64,000 nucleotides of DNA from Streptococcus sanguinis SK355 (lineage in GTDB: Bacteria > Bacillota > Bacilli > Lactobacillales > Streptococcaceae). Under the pieces are notes generated by a model. That model did no database searches. It was not told the DNA's origin and saw nothing but the letters and a program-made list of their open reading frames with translations. Both the position numbers and the translations under genes were made by a program. Positions 19,782-28,183 of the stretch are shown piece after piece. Position 1 is the first letter of the stretch, and each line of letters opens with the position of its first letter. Location of the stretch: positions 596,165 to 660,164 of the forward strand of contig NZ_GL890993.1 of the NCBI RefSeq assembly GCF_000212855.1, written 5' to 3'.

Positions 19782-21737
19782 TTATTTAGGGTAGATATAG
19801 GTCAGGCGACCCCAGTAGGAAGCAGTTGGGTCAAACCAGCCACGGAAGTTGCTGATGTACTGCTTGCCGAGATAGTTAGACTCTTGGATCTGGATGCGGG
19901 TATTGGATTCGACATGAGTCACAACACCGACGTGGCCGTAGCCGCCGTCATCCCAGCAGGCGATGGCGCCAACCTCAGGCGTACTGCCGGTACGGAATCC
20001 AGCTCTTCTGGCACTAGCTGCCCATTGACCGCCGTTGCCCCACCAATTTCCAGCCCAAGGAGCTAGAGCTTTAGCTCCCCAAGTGCATTGGCCGACAGGA
20101 TAAGTTGTCGCATTAGCAGCGGCATAGTTAGGCTGAATATTAGCTGATTGAACGCTTGATTTCTCAACCTGATAGCTAGTTCCAGTCAGACCAGTCAGTT
20201 GTCCCGCTTTTCTACGATAGACATGGGTGTTAAATAGACCGCTCCCCTTGTGATTCTGAGTATCCACGGTGAATTTGTAAGTTCCATTGCCGACCTTATT
20301 TGCAGTATACCATTTGATATCATCTTGCCCATTGACTTCTGACCAAGTTGGCAGAACAATATCGCCATCTCCGTAGGCGTCTGTCACGGTCACCTCATAG
20401 CGATTGGCCTCAGTTTTCCTGACTGCAACCTTGGCTTGAATTTGGTCGGTAGACATTGAGACGGTATCTGCTGCGTAGTTGTGTTCGCTACCATCATTGT
20501 AAGTGACATAGACATGATTATTATAGGTCCCAGACAAAGCCTGATGATTGCGGATATCAAAGGTCGCACTGAAGGTTCCGTCTCCGTTAGGCGTTGCCTT
20601 ATACCATTTAAGATTACTCTGATTACTAGTGCTCCAAATGGGAACTTGGACAGACTTTATAGGTTTAGATAAAGCTGTTTCAGCGATTTTTACAGTATAG
20701 GTTCCTTGTTTGGGGTTGATATTTTCTACAGTAAAAATCGGCTTTTGCTCCTCTTCAGAAGGCAATTTTCCACTATCAATTTGTACAGTATTCCCTGAGA
20801 GACCTGTTAAGTCAGACTTAACATAACTTTCACCGTAAAGGTGGATATTGTAAGTCCCAGTGTCGTAGTTATGCTTTCTGAGTTCCACCCGAGCGCTGTA
20901 GCTACCATCTGGATTTTTGCTTGCTTCATACCATTGTAGATCATCTTGCCCATTTTTCTCAGACCAAGTTGGAAGAACAATTCGATGCATAGTGTCAGGT
21001 ACGTTTTTGACAGTAATTTCCATGATACCGGTCTGAGGGAAGCTAGTTTCAACAGTAGGATTAGGTTTTTCTAAATTGAAAGTGGTTCCGTTTAAGCCAA
21101 TCATCTTACCATCTTTATTTTCATAAGTATGAATGTGATAAGTTCCATAGCCTTTGTGATTTGAAAGTTCAAATTCAGTAATATCTTGTCCTGCATTGTA
21201 CCATTTGATATCATCTTGTCCATTTTCATCAGACCAAACAGCATGTAAAATATTAGAATTTATTTGGTCTTTATTGCGATTAAAGTTAATTTGAGCGGTT
21301 TTCCCTAGGATATTAGAAGTGACATTAACGGCTGGTTTATTGAGAGTAAAGGTCGTTCCATTCAGCCCAATTAATTTTCCATAGAGATCAATATAGGTAT
21401 GAACATGAAAGGTTCCGTAACCGGGATGGTTACTTAGGTCAATGTCAGTGTTAGTGGTAGTTGTTGACGGTGCTTCATACCATTTGATATCATCCTGTCC
21501 GTTCTCGTCAGACCAAACAGCGTGGAGAATACGATGAGGTTCTTGAGCTTGGGAACGGGTATAACTAATAGAGGCTGTACGATCGTTCACAGTCACATCG
21601 ACATTGCTGGCACGATCAGTGGGGCCTAGAATTTTGACTTCAGATTCAGGCGATTCGACCGCATGAACTGTTGAGTGGTTCGCAAAGAGACCTAGGACAG
21701 CTCCGGATAATAAAAACAGTTTTTGATATTTCTTCAT
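19782..21737 (-). CDS. Secreted CHAP-domain amidase with Bsp-like repeats
   Basis: 651-aa exported protein read on the minus strand. Signal peptide 1-26 (ends VHA), then five repeats of about 90 residues, each with a W-S-x-x-NGQDD-x-x-WY core (GBS Bsp-like repeat type). The C-terminal CHAP domain (about 546-651) has Cys551 in YPVGQCTWG and His602 in [12 protein letters not shown] domains cleave peptidoglycan amide bonds; the repeats probably bind the wall. AAGGAG precedes the start codon. It splits the pur genes and is convergent with purH. The catalytic domain is a close paralogue of that of PcsB. Confidence 0.9.
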   Translation of the reverse strand: MKKYQKLFLLSGAVLGLFANHSTVHAVESPESEVKILGPTDRASNVDVTVNDRTASISYTRSQAQEPHRILHAVWSDENGQDDIKWYEAPSTTTTNTDIDLSNHPGYGTFHVHTYIDLYGKLIGLNGTTFTLNKPAVNVTSNILGKTAQINFNRNKDQINSNILHAVWSDENGQDDIKWYNAGQDITEFELSNHKGYGTYHIHTYENKDGKMIGLNGTTFNLEKPNPTVETSFPQTGIMEITVKNVPDTMHRIVLPTWSEKNGQDDLQWYEASKNPDGSYSARVELRKHNYDTGTYNIHLYGESYVKSDLTGLSGNTVQIDSGKLPSEEEQKPIFTVENINPKQGTYTVKIAETALSKPIKSVQVPIWSTSNQSNLKWYKATPNGDGTFSATFDIRNHQALSGTYNNHVYVTYNDGSEHNYAADTVSMSTDQIQAKVAVRKTEANRYEVTVTDAYGDGDIVLPTWSEVNGQDDIKWYTANKVGNGTYKFTVDTQNHKGSGLFNTHVYRRKAGQLTGLTGTSYQVEKSSVQSANIQPNYAAANATTYPVGQCTWGAKALAPWAGNWWGNGGQWAASARRAGFRTGSTPEVGAIACWDDGGYGHVGVVTHVESNTRIQIQESNYLGKQYISNFRGWFDPTASYWGRLTYIYPK

Positions 21738-21952
21738 AAAACTCCTTTGTGAGAATGGTTTTGGATGGGCCCACCTGTATTATTCGGAAAACTTGTTTGA
21801 AAATGATAGTAAATTTGGCAAGTCTTGATTATTTTTTTCTAAAATGGGTACAATCCACTCAAAAAGGAGAAGGCTGAAGCCAACAATAATTATGGCGATC
21901 ATATAGAAGAGATATTCTTTTTCCCATTAGAATGGAATAAAACGAACGATTG

Positions 21953-22000
21953 TGATATAATTTAGATAAATAATTCGTAAAAATGGTGATGATTTTTACG
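21953..22000 (+). promoter_or_regulatory. purD promoter and leader inverted repeat
   Basis: TGA plus TATAAT (21956-21961) is an extended -10 without a good -35. Just below the predicted start, CGTAAAAAT (21976-21984) and ATTTTTACG (21992-22000) form a perfect 9-bp inverted repeat with a 7-base loop, placed to act as an operator or leader hairpin. The rest of 21738-21950 is AT-rich and shows no gene. Confidence 0.6.
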
Positions 22001-22057
22001 TGATGTGTTAGCTTGGTGCGTAAGCGCCTATGATATGAACATAGAGGTATCTTGGCT

Positions 22058-23323
22058 ATGAAGCTTTTAGTTGTTGGTTCAGGTGGTCGTGAGCATGCGA
22101 TTGCCAAGAAGTTATTGGAGTCTAAGGGTGTGGAGCAGGTGTTTGTTGCACCTGGAAATGATGGCATGACCTTGGATGGGTTGGATTTAGTAAATATTGG
22201 AATTTCCGAACATTCCAAGCTAATCGAATTTGCCAAGGAGAATGATATTACTTGGTCCTTTATTGGCCCGGATGATGCCCTGGCAGCTGGAATTGTAGAT
22301 GATTTTAACCAAGCTGGGCTCAAGGTTTTCGGTCCATCTCGTTTAGCAGCTGAGCTGGAGTGGTCCAAGGATTTTGCCAAGGAAATCATGGTCAAATACG
22401 GTGTTCCGACAGCAGCCTATGGCACATTTTCCGACTTTGAGGAAGCCAAATCCTACATCGAAAAGCAAGGGGCGCCTATCGTGGTCAAGGCGGACGGCCT
22501 AGCTCTGGGCAAGGGCGTGGTCGTTGCAGAGACAGTGGAGCAAGCGGTCGAAGCAGCTCACGATATGCTCTTGGACAATAAATTTGGCGACTCGGGTGCG
22601 CGCGTGGTCATCGAGGAATTTCTTGAAGGCGAGGAGTTCTCCCTCTTTGCCTTTGTCAATGGCGATAAGTTTTACATCCTGCCGACGGCCCAGGACCATA
22701 AGCGGGTCTACGATGGGGACAAGGGACCAAATACAGGCGGCATGGGAGCTTATGCGCCAGTGCCTCACCTGCCACAAAGCGTGGTGGTCCAGTCAATTGA
22801 GACGATTATCAAGCCGGTTCTCAAAGGCATGATAGCCGAGGGCCGACCTTATCTAGGCGTACTCTATGCTGGGCTGATTCTGACAGCAGATGGCCCTAAG
22901 GTCATCGAGTTCAATGCTCGCTTTGGCGATCCAGAAACCCAGATTATCCTGCCGCGCCTGACGTCTGACTTTGCGCAGAACATCACGGATATTTTGGACA
23001 AGAAAGAGCCAGCTATCACTTGGCTGGATGAGGGGGTGACACTTGGCGTGGTTGTTGCCTCAGAGGGCTACCCGCTGGACTATGAGAAAGGCGTTGAGTT
23101 GCCAGCCAAAACAGACGGCGACATTATCACCTACTATGCTGGGGCTAAGTTTGCGGAAAATAGTAGAGCACTGCTGTCAAATGGCGGTCGAGTATATATG
23201 CTGGTCACCACAGCAGATACCGTCTCAGCTGCGCAGGAAAAAATCTACAACCAACTAGAAAAACAAGACACCACAGGCCTCTTTTACCGAACAGACATCG
23301 GAAGCAAGGCTATAAAAGATTAA
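22058..23323 (+). CDS. purD: GAR synthetase PurD
   Basis: 421-aa ATP-grasp ligase joining glycine to phosphoribosylamine. Starts MKLLVVGSGGREHAI, the family N-terminus. Shows KADGLALGKGV, EEFLEGEEFS, GDKGPNTGGMGAYAP and EFNARFGDPETQ. ATG 22058 is chosen over the TTG two codons upstream. Transcribed from its own promoter after the CHAP gene. Confidence 0.96.
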   Translation: MKLLVVGSGGREHAIAKKLLESKGVEQVFVAPGNDGMTLDGLDLVNIGISEHSKLIEFAKENDITWSFIGPDDALAAGIVDDFNQAGLKVFGPSRLAAELEWSKDFAKEIMVKYGVPTAAYGTFSDFEEAKSYIEKQGAPIVVKADGLALGKGVVVAETVEQAVEAAHDMLLDNKFGDSGARVVIEEFLEGEEFSLFAFVNGDKFYILPTAQDHKRVYDGDKGPNTGGMGAYAPVPHLPQSVVVQSIETIIKPVLKGMIAEGRPYLGVLYAGLILTADGPKVIEFNARFGDPETQIILPRLTSDFAQNITDILDKKEPAITWLDEGVTLGVVVASEGYPLDYEKGVELPAKTDGDIITYYAGAKFAENSRALLSNGGRVYMLVTTADTVSAAQEKIYNQLEKQDTTGLFYRTDIGSKAIKD

Positions 23324-23341
23324 CAGATACTATAGTTGTCA

Positions 23342-23498
23342 TGGCGAGCGAAAGCGAGCCACGATAGCATAATCGTCGCAGTAGTGGAACTCCTAGTAGC
23401 AAAGCTACTAGGAGCGGAAAACTGGAGACTTAGGCTCCAGTTTTAGTAATGGAACGCCATAGGCGGTCGCTTACGTCCGCACTACAATAGACGATTAT
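23342..23498 (+). other. Highly folded purD-purE spacer, candidate structured RNA or mini-element
   Basis: A closing helix joins ATAATCGTC (23369-23377) to GACGATTAT (23490-23498), extended by GTAGTG/CACTAC (23381-23386 with 23480-23485). Inside are a perfect 11-bp hairpin with an AAA loop (23390-23414), a 10-bp hairpin (23418-23444) and a CGCC/GGCG hairpin (23455-23465). Before it lies a TGGC-GA-GC-GAAA-GC-GA-GCCA hairpin (23342-23361). A competing ACGAT/ATCGT stem (23361-23376) would break the closing helix. No reading frame is present. It could be a regulatory RNA or a mobile repeat. Confidence 0.6.
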
Positions 23499-23519
23499 CA
23501 AAAAAGAAAAGGAAAAATT

Positions 23520-24011
23520 ATGACTAAACCAATTATTTCCATCATCATGGGCTCCAAATCCGACTGGGCCACCATGCAAAAAACAGCTGAAGTTTTAGAT
23601 CGCTTCGGTGTTGCCTACGAAAAGAAAGTCGTCTCTGCCCACCGCACGCCTGACCTCATGTTTCAGCATGCGGAAGAAGCCCGCAGTCGGGGTATCAAGG
23701 TCATCATAGCAGGTGCTGGTGGTGCCGCGCATTTGCCAGGAATGGTAGCGGCTAAAACCACTCTGCCTGTCATCGGTGTACCAGTCAAATCTCGTGCTCT
23801 CAGCGGTCTGGACTCACTTTATTCGATTGTGCAGATGCCAGGCGGTGTGCCTGTGGCAACTATGGCTATTGGGGAAGCGGGAGCGACCAACGCTGCCCTG
23901 ACTGCCCTTCGGATCTTGGCCATTGAAGATCAAGACCTAGCAGCAGCGCTAGCGGATTTTGCAGAAGAACAAGGAAAAATCGCTGAGGAGTCTAGTAATG
24001 AGCTCATCTAA
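23520..24011 (+). CDS. purE: N5-CAIR mutase PurE
   Basis: 163-aa phosphoribosylaminoimidazole carboxylase catalytic subunit. Shows [13 protein letters not shown], the SAHRTPD motif with the catalytic histidine, and [25 protein letters not shown] precedes the start. It overlaps purK by 14 bases. Confidence 0.97.
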   Translation: MTKPIISIIMGSKSDWATMQKTAEVLDRFGVAYEKKVVSAHRTPDLMFQHAEEARSRGIKVIIAGAGGAAHLPGMVAAKTTLPVIGVPVKSRALSGLDSLYSIVQMPGGVPVATMAIGEAGATNAALTALRILAIEDQDLAAALADFAEEQGKIAEESSNELI

Positions 24012-25077
24012 AACAATCGGAATTATCGGTGGCGGCCAGCTGGGTCAGATGATGGCCATTTCTGCTATCTATATGGGGCACAAGGTTATCGCGCTGGATC
24101 CTGCGGCGGATTGCCCGGCCTCTCGTGTGGCAGAAATCATCGTGGCACCTTATAACGATGTGGATGCCCTGCGTCAGCTGGCGGAGCGTTGCGATGTCCT
24201 GACCTATGAGTTTGAAAATGTTGATGCCGACGGTTTGGATGCCGTTATCAAGGAGGGACAACTCCCTCAAGGAACGGACCTGCTCCGCATTTCTCAAAAT
24301 CGGATTTTTGAAAAGGACTTTCTCTCAAACAAGGCGCAAGTCACCGTGGCACCCTACAAGGTCGTGACTTCTAGCCAAGACTTGGCAGATATAGACCTGT
24401 CCAAAAACTATGTCCTCAAGACTGCGACAGGTGGCTATGATGGCCACGGGCAAAAGGTCATTCGCTCGGCAGAAGACTTGGAAGAAGCCTATGCGCTGGC
24501 TGATTCGGCAGACTGCGTTTTGGAAGAGTTTGTCAACTTTGATCTTGAAATTTCTGTCATCGTGTCAGGAAATGGCAAGGATGTGACAGTTTTCCCAGTT
24601 CAGGAAAATATCCACCGCAACAACATCCTCTCTAAGACCATTGTTCCAGCTCGCATTTCAGAAAGTCTAGCTGAAAAAGCCAAAGCTATGGCAGTGCGAA
24701 TAGCAGAACAATTGAACCTCTCTGGTACTCTCTGCGTGGAAATGTTTGCGACAGCTGATGACATCATCGTAAATGAGATTGCCCCACGACCACACAACTC
24801 TGGGCACTACTCCATCGAAGCCTGCGACTTCTCCCAGTTTGACACCCATATTTTAGGTGTTCTTGGAACACCATTGCCAGCTATTAAACTGCATGTGCCA
24901 GCTGTTATGCTCAATGTACTCGGTCAGCACGTCGAGGCCGCTGAAAAATATGTCACAGAAAATCCAAGCGCTCACCTCCACCTGTATGGTAAAATAGAAG
25001 CAAAGTACAACCGCAAGATGGGGCATGTGACCTTGTTTAGTGATGCGCCGGATAGTGTGGTTGAGTTTGGGGAGTAA
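23998..25077 (+). CDS. purK: N5-CAIR synthetase PurK, with altered C-terminus
   Basis: 359-aa ATP-grasp enzyme making N5-CAIR. Shows [24 protein letters not shown] and [12 protein letters not shown]. The start with GAGGAG upstream overlaps the purE end. The protein ends VVEFGE; its TAA lies in the first bases of an apparent insertion. Beyond that, GGG ATT GAT TTT TAA (25183-25197) matches the GIDF end of a second, uninterrupted purK 3' copy at 26801-26896. The gene therefore seems to have lost its last few residues, probably without effect on activity. Confidence 0.93.
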   Translation: MSSSKTIGIIGGGQLGQMMAISAIYMGHKVIALDPAADCPASRVAEIIVAPYNDVDALRQLAERCDVLTYEFENVDADGLDAVIKEGQLPQGTDLLRISQNRIFEKDFLSNKAQVTVAPYKVVTSSQDLADIDLSKNYVLKTATGGYDGHGQKVIRSAEDLEEAYALADSADCVLEEFVNFDLEISVIVSGNGKDVTVFPVQENIHRNNILSKTIVPARISESLAEKAKAMAVRIAEQLNLSGTLCVEMFATADDIIVNEIAPRPHNSGHYSIEACDFSQFDTHILGVLGTPLPAIKLHVPAVMLNVLGQHVEAAEKYVTENPSAHLHLYGKIEAKYNRKMGHVTLFSDAPDSVVEFGE

Positions 25078-25180
25078 GACAGGACCCCAGTTATAAGGTC
25101 CGTCGTCTTACCCCTGCAAGGTTGACTAGGCTTGTCGTAGCTGATAAAGTCAGCAAGAGAAGCCAGTCAACTACTGCTAG
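25074..25180 (+). other. Folded insertion of about 107 bp in the purK 3' end
   Basis: Two stem-loops fill it. First, GTAAGAC-a-GGACC pairs with GGTCC-gtc-GTCTTAC (25074-25111). Second, GTTGACT and GGCTT pair with AAGCC and AGTCAAC, enclosing GCTGA/TCAGC (25121-25171). Comparison with the intact copy at 26801 places the ends at about 25074 and 25180. No terminal inverted repeat is evident. Confidence 0.6.
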
Positions 25181-25224
25181 AAGGGATTGATTTTTAAGAA
25201 AACCCTACGGAGGGAATGTTATAT

Positions 25225-25860
25225 ATGAAACCAATTATCCCAAAAAGTCCAGAAGTTCCGAAAGAGTTCTCTGATAAAGAAATCTCTTTTTTAACTAAGA
25301 GTGTTTTCGGGGAAATAATCGAACCTCAGCCGTGTGATGTTTTGTTTGTTTTCAGTGGAACTCACTCAGGCCATTGGGAAAAAGCTATTGAGGCTTACCA
25401 AAAAGGTTATGTAAGACGAATCATTGTGACCGGCGGCCGAAGTTTGACAGGAACGCCTCATCCAGATTGGAATGGACATACAGAGGCAGAGGTTATTATC
25501 CAGCATCTGATGGCTGGGGGCATTCCTGAAGAAGTGATTAAATTTGAAAACTCCTCTAGCAATACTTTAGAAAACGTACTGTTTGCCAAAGAAATTTTTG
25601 ATTTTAACACTGTTGAGACCGTTATGTTCATTTGCAAAAGCCACGCGACTGGTAGGCAATGGCGGACCTTGGCTCAGCACTTACCGGAGCATCTTCGCTA
25701 TATCCCATATACCTTCAATGCCTTTTACAAGGATGTTGAGATTGGTCGGGATAGCTGGATGAGTACAGAAATTGGCAAGTCCAGAGTTTGGGGAGAATAT
25801 CTGCGGCTTCTCCATTATGGAGAGAAGGGGGATATTTTAAAGTTAGATATTGAATTGTGA
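25225..25860 (+). CDS. DUF218 / YdcF-SanA family protein
   Basis: 211-aa protein of the ElyC/SanA/YdcF type. Visible family features: DVLFVFSGTHSGHWEKAIEA, IIVTGGRSLTG, and NTLENVLFAKEIF. It lacks the membrane anchor found in some members and so is probably cytoplasmic. Its function is unknown. ATG 25225 has CGGAGGGA at a good distance; an ATG at 25216 is too close. First gene of the purK-purB accessory island. Confidence 0.8.
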   Translation: MKPIIPKSPEVPKEFSDKEISFLTKSVFGEIIEPQPCDVLFVFSGTHSGHWEKAIEAYQKGYVRRIIVTGGRSLTGTPHPDWNGHTEAEVIIQHLMAGGIPEEVIKFENSSSNTLENVLFAKEIFDFNTVETVMFICKSHATGRQWRTLAQHLPEHLRYIPYTFNAFYKDVEIGRDSWMSTEIGKSRVWGEYLRLLHYGEKGDILKLDIEL

Positions 25861-25874
25861 TATAGGAGGTTTCT

Positions 25875-26102
25875 ATGATTCAAATCATCGTGAATGCTTT
25901 TGTGGAAGAAGGCAAAGAAACTGCCGTTGTGGAAGTGCTCTTTGCCAGTGCCGACCATGAAAAAGTAAAAGCTAAATACCAGGAATTAAAGATTCAATAT
26001 CCAAATAATTATCTGGCTATCTATGATTTGCCATTGGATACAGATCTAAGTAGCTTGCCGCACTATCCGTCAGTAGCTATAAGCAAGGAGGAGTTTAATT
26101 AG
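25875..26102 (+). CDS. Small conserved protein, 75 aa, paralogue of the pseudogene at 27184
   Basis: 75-aa soluble, acidic protein (starts MIQIIVNAFVEEGKETAVVEV, ends SKEEFN), preceded by TAGGAGG. No motif I recognise. A second copy about 70% identical lies 1.3 kb downstream but carries a stop at codon 3. The sequence AxIYDLPLDTDL is the best conserved part between copies. Four bases separate it from the racemase gene, so the two are probably co-translated. Confidence 0.75.
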   Translation: MIQIIVNAFVEEGKETAVVEVLFASADHEKVKAKYQELKIQYPNNYLAIYDLPLDTDLSSLPHYPSVAISKEEFN

Positions 26103-26105
26103 TCT

Positions 26106-26798
26106 ATGAAAACTATTGGTCTGATTGGTGGTATGAGTTGGGAAAGCACCACATCTTACTACCAAATTATTAACGAAACCATCAAAAAAGAGCTTGGTGG
26201 CCTGCATTCTGCTAAGATTCTACTTTATAGTGTTGATTTTGCAGAGATTGAGCATTATCAGGTAGTCGGAGACTGGGAGAAAAGCGGCCAACTTTTGACA
26301 GATATTGCTCAGCGCTTGGAGCAAGCAGGTGCGGATTTCATCGTTATTTGTACCAACACCATGCACAAGATTGCTCCGCAGATACAAGAAAAGATTACGA
26401 TTCCAATCTTGCATATTGCGCAGGCAACCGCGCAGGCCTTGTTGGCTGACGGTATTCAAAAAGTCGGTCTCCTAGGGACCAAGTACACCATGACTCAAGA
26501 TTTTTACAAGGAAAAATTAATAGAATCTGGGTTAGAAGTGCTGATTCCAGACCAAGCTGGTATTACAGAGGTCAATCGGATCATTTATGACGAGCTCTGT
26601 CTAGGAGATATCAAAGAAAACTCAAAGCAGACTTATCTTGCCGTTATAGATGATTTGAAAAAAGCAGGCGCAGAAGCTGTTATCTTGGGTTGCACCGAGA
26701 TTGGTCTCCTCGTCAAGCAATCCGATACTGACTTGCCTCTCTACGACACAACGGTAATCCATGCAGAGAAAGCCGCGGAGTGGGCGGTGAATGAATGA
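26106..26798 (+). CDS. Aspartate/glutamate racemase family protein
   Basis: 230-aa cofactor-independent racemase family member (YgeA-like). It begins MKTIGLIGGMSWESTTSYY. The two catalytic cysteines are visible in ICTNTMH (about residue 85) and LGCTEIG (about residue 196). Substrate is likely an acidic amino acid or related compound; MurI is a separate family. Last intact gene of the segment framed by the two purK 3' ends. Confidence 0.88.
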   Translation: MKTIGLIGGMSWESTTSYYQIINETIKKELGGLHSAKILLYSVDFAEIEHYQVVGDWEKSGQLLTDIAQRLEQAGADFIVICTNTMHKIAPQIQEKITIPILHIAQATAQALLADGIQKVGLLGTKYTMTQDFYKEKLIESGLEVLIPDQAGITEVNRIIYDELCLGDIKENSKQTYLAVIDDLKKAGAEAVILGCTEIGLLVKQSDTDLPLYDTTVIHAEKAAEWAVNE

Positions 26799-26800
26799 TT

Positions 26801-26896
26801 ATAGAAAACAAGCACAACCGCAAGATGGGGCATGTGACTGTGTTTAGTGATTTGCCGGATGAGGTTGAGGAATTTGGGAAAGGGATTGATTTTTAG
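26801..26896 (+). pseudogene. Duplicated purK 3'-end fragment
   Basis: Frame reads [19 protein letters not shown]... and ends GKGIDF then TAG, matching the purK C-terminus ([20 protein letters not shown]) over about 28 codons. It has no start codon, so it is not a gene. It lacks the 107-bp insertion found in the functional copy, so it shows what an uninterrupted purK end looks like. Confidence 0.85.
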
Positions 26897-26897
26897 G

Positions 26898-27164
26898 ATG
26901 ATAGAAGAATTTGATGATGTATTTGAAGATGATATTACTACTCTAACATTTACTTATGCGGATGATGTAGTCATTCCAGAAATTCCAGATGCAGAAGGGA
27001 TTCATATTGTAGAGAGAACAAATAATCAACTAATAATAGAGCATACGCGCGATGATGATGAGGTCTATGATTATATAAAGAGTTTTGGATTAACGAGCCG
27101 TCCTATAAAACTTTCGATTGAATTTTTTGCTTACGAAGATCTTGAGGAAGAAGAAAATTTTTAG
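26898..27164 (+). CDS. Hypothetical acidic protein, 88 aa
   Basis: 88-aa strongly acidic protein (about one third Asp/Glu) starting MIEEFDDVFEDD, ending DLEEEENF. No family recognised. ATG 26898 immediately follows the TAG of the purK fragment; AAAGGGA lies about 13 bases upstream, so the ribosome site is only fair. Could be an immunity-like or antitoxin-like acidic protein, but nothing in the sequence proves that. Confidence 0.55.
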   Translation: MIEEFDDVFEDDITTLTFTYADDVVIPEIPDAEGIHIVERTNNQLIIEHTRDDDEVYDYIKSFGLTSRPIKLSIEFFAYEDLEEEENF

Positions 27165-27183
27165 AATTTAATGGAGAAAATCT

Positions 27184-27408
27184 ATGATTTAACTCATCGT
27201 CAACGCATTTGTTGAAAAAGAGAAAACTGGAGCAGTCGTCGAAGTCTTGTATGCTAGTAGCAATCATGAAAAGGTTAAAGCTAAGTATGAAGAGCTAGTT
27301 GCACAATATCCTGAAAACTATTTAGCCATCTATGATCTACCGTTAGATACGGATTTGAATACACTGGATCATTATCCATCTGTGTGGATTGGGAAAGAGG
27401 AGTTTTGA
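27184..27408 (+). pseudogene. Nonsense-mutated paralogue of the 75-aa protein
   Basis: ATG ATT TAA then an intact frame (LIVNAFVEKEKTGAVVEV ... HYPSVWIGKEEF) ending in TGA at 27406. It matches the protein at 25875-26102 over its full length with no gap. Codon 3 is TAA here and CAA there, so a single C-to-T change would explain the stop. A start-like AATGGAGAA precedes the ATG. No later in-frame ATG is available. Confidence 0.85.
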
Positions 27409-27410
27409 TA

Positions 27411-28166
27411 TTGAATAATGTTACTAATGAGATGTTATTGGATGAAATTCAAAAAATAACAATTAAGACTAATTTACTTACCATATTACCGGGAGTATTA
27501 GCATTAATTGGTGTGATAATAACATTAATTATTCAGCAAAGAAATTTGAAAAAAACTAATAAAGAACAAAAAAAACAAGATGCTTTAACATGGTTGTTAA
27601 ATCTGATTCGTGATTGCCGAGAATTTTATAATGAATTTACTCCTAAGAAAAAGATATTTAAATATGTGGGTAAGTATGATGAGATAGAAAACGATATAGA
27701 TTTTTCGGAATTTGAATACAATCAATTAGAGTCTATGTCTTCTAAAATTAAAGATAAAGACCCATTGCTTTCAAAATCTGAGATAAAGTCTATAAGAAAG
27801 GATTTATTTGAACAGATTAAAAAGAATCCAGAAGTTTTTGATTGGTTTAAAGAGGAATTGACAAAAAGAGAAAACGATATGGATTCGGAAATAACTGTAC
27901 TTGTTAAACCTAACGCACGTAGATATTTATCTGACATAGAATTTTATCTGAGGCGAGCTCAATTAATTAAAAGTATTCAAGTTGGTTTGACATATTTAAA
28001 TGTAACATTGTCAAATAGCAAGCGGTTTGCAGATTTATTACCAATTATTGACTACTTAAAAAATGAAATTAGTGTTTTCGCAAATTTAAGGGATATGTCC
28101 CAAACGTTGTCGTACGATTTTATTAAAAAAGTAGATGAAATTGAAGATTTATCAAGAAGATTATAG
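27411..28166 (+). CDS. Single-pass membrane protein of unknown function, AT-rich
   Basis: 251-aa protein. One membrane segment (about 22-43, [16 protein letters not shown]), then a Lys/Glu-rich cytoplasmic region with long predicted helices. TTG 27411 is chosen because AGAGGAG lies eight bases upstream; ATG 27432 is the alternative. Base composition is clearly more AT-rich than the purB gene next to it, a sign of recent transfer. I do not recognise the family. Confidence 0.65.
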   Translation: MNNVTNEMLLDEIQKITIKTNLLTILPGVLALIGVIITLIIQQRNLKKTNKEQKKQDALTWLLNLIRDCREFYNEFTPKKKIFKYVGKYDEIENDIDFSEFEYNQLESMSSKIKDKDPLLSKSEIKSIRKDLFEQIKKNPEVFDWFKEELTKRENDMDSEITVLVKPNARRYLSDIEFYLRRAQLIKSIQVGLTYLNVTLSNSKRFADLLPIIDYLKNEISVFANLRDMSQTLSYDFIKKVDEIEDLSRRL

Positions 28167-28183
28167 TTAAAGGAGAAACAACA

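Noticed and set aside
21930..21961. ACGAAC upstream of purD as a PurR box
   Set aside because: It needs three mismatches to the known pattern, too weak to report as a site.
21859..22395. 178-aa minus-strand open frame upstream of and into purD
   Set aside because: It is antisense to the purD N-terminus and the purD leader, with low-complexity sequence and no ribosome site.
25074..25180. RUP-type element as the identity of the purK insertion
   Set aside because: The size is similar, but no terminal inverted repeats or convincing target duplication are visible, so the name is not justified.
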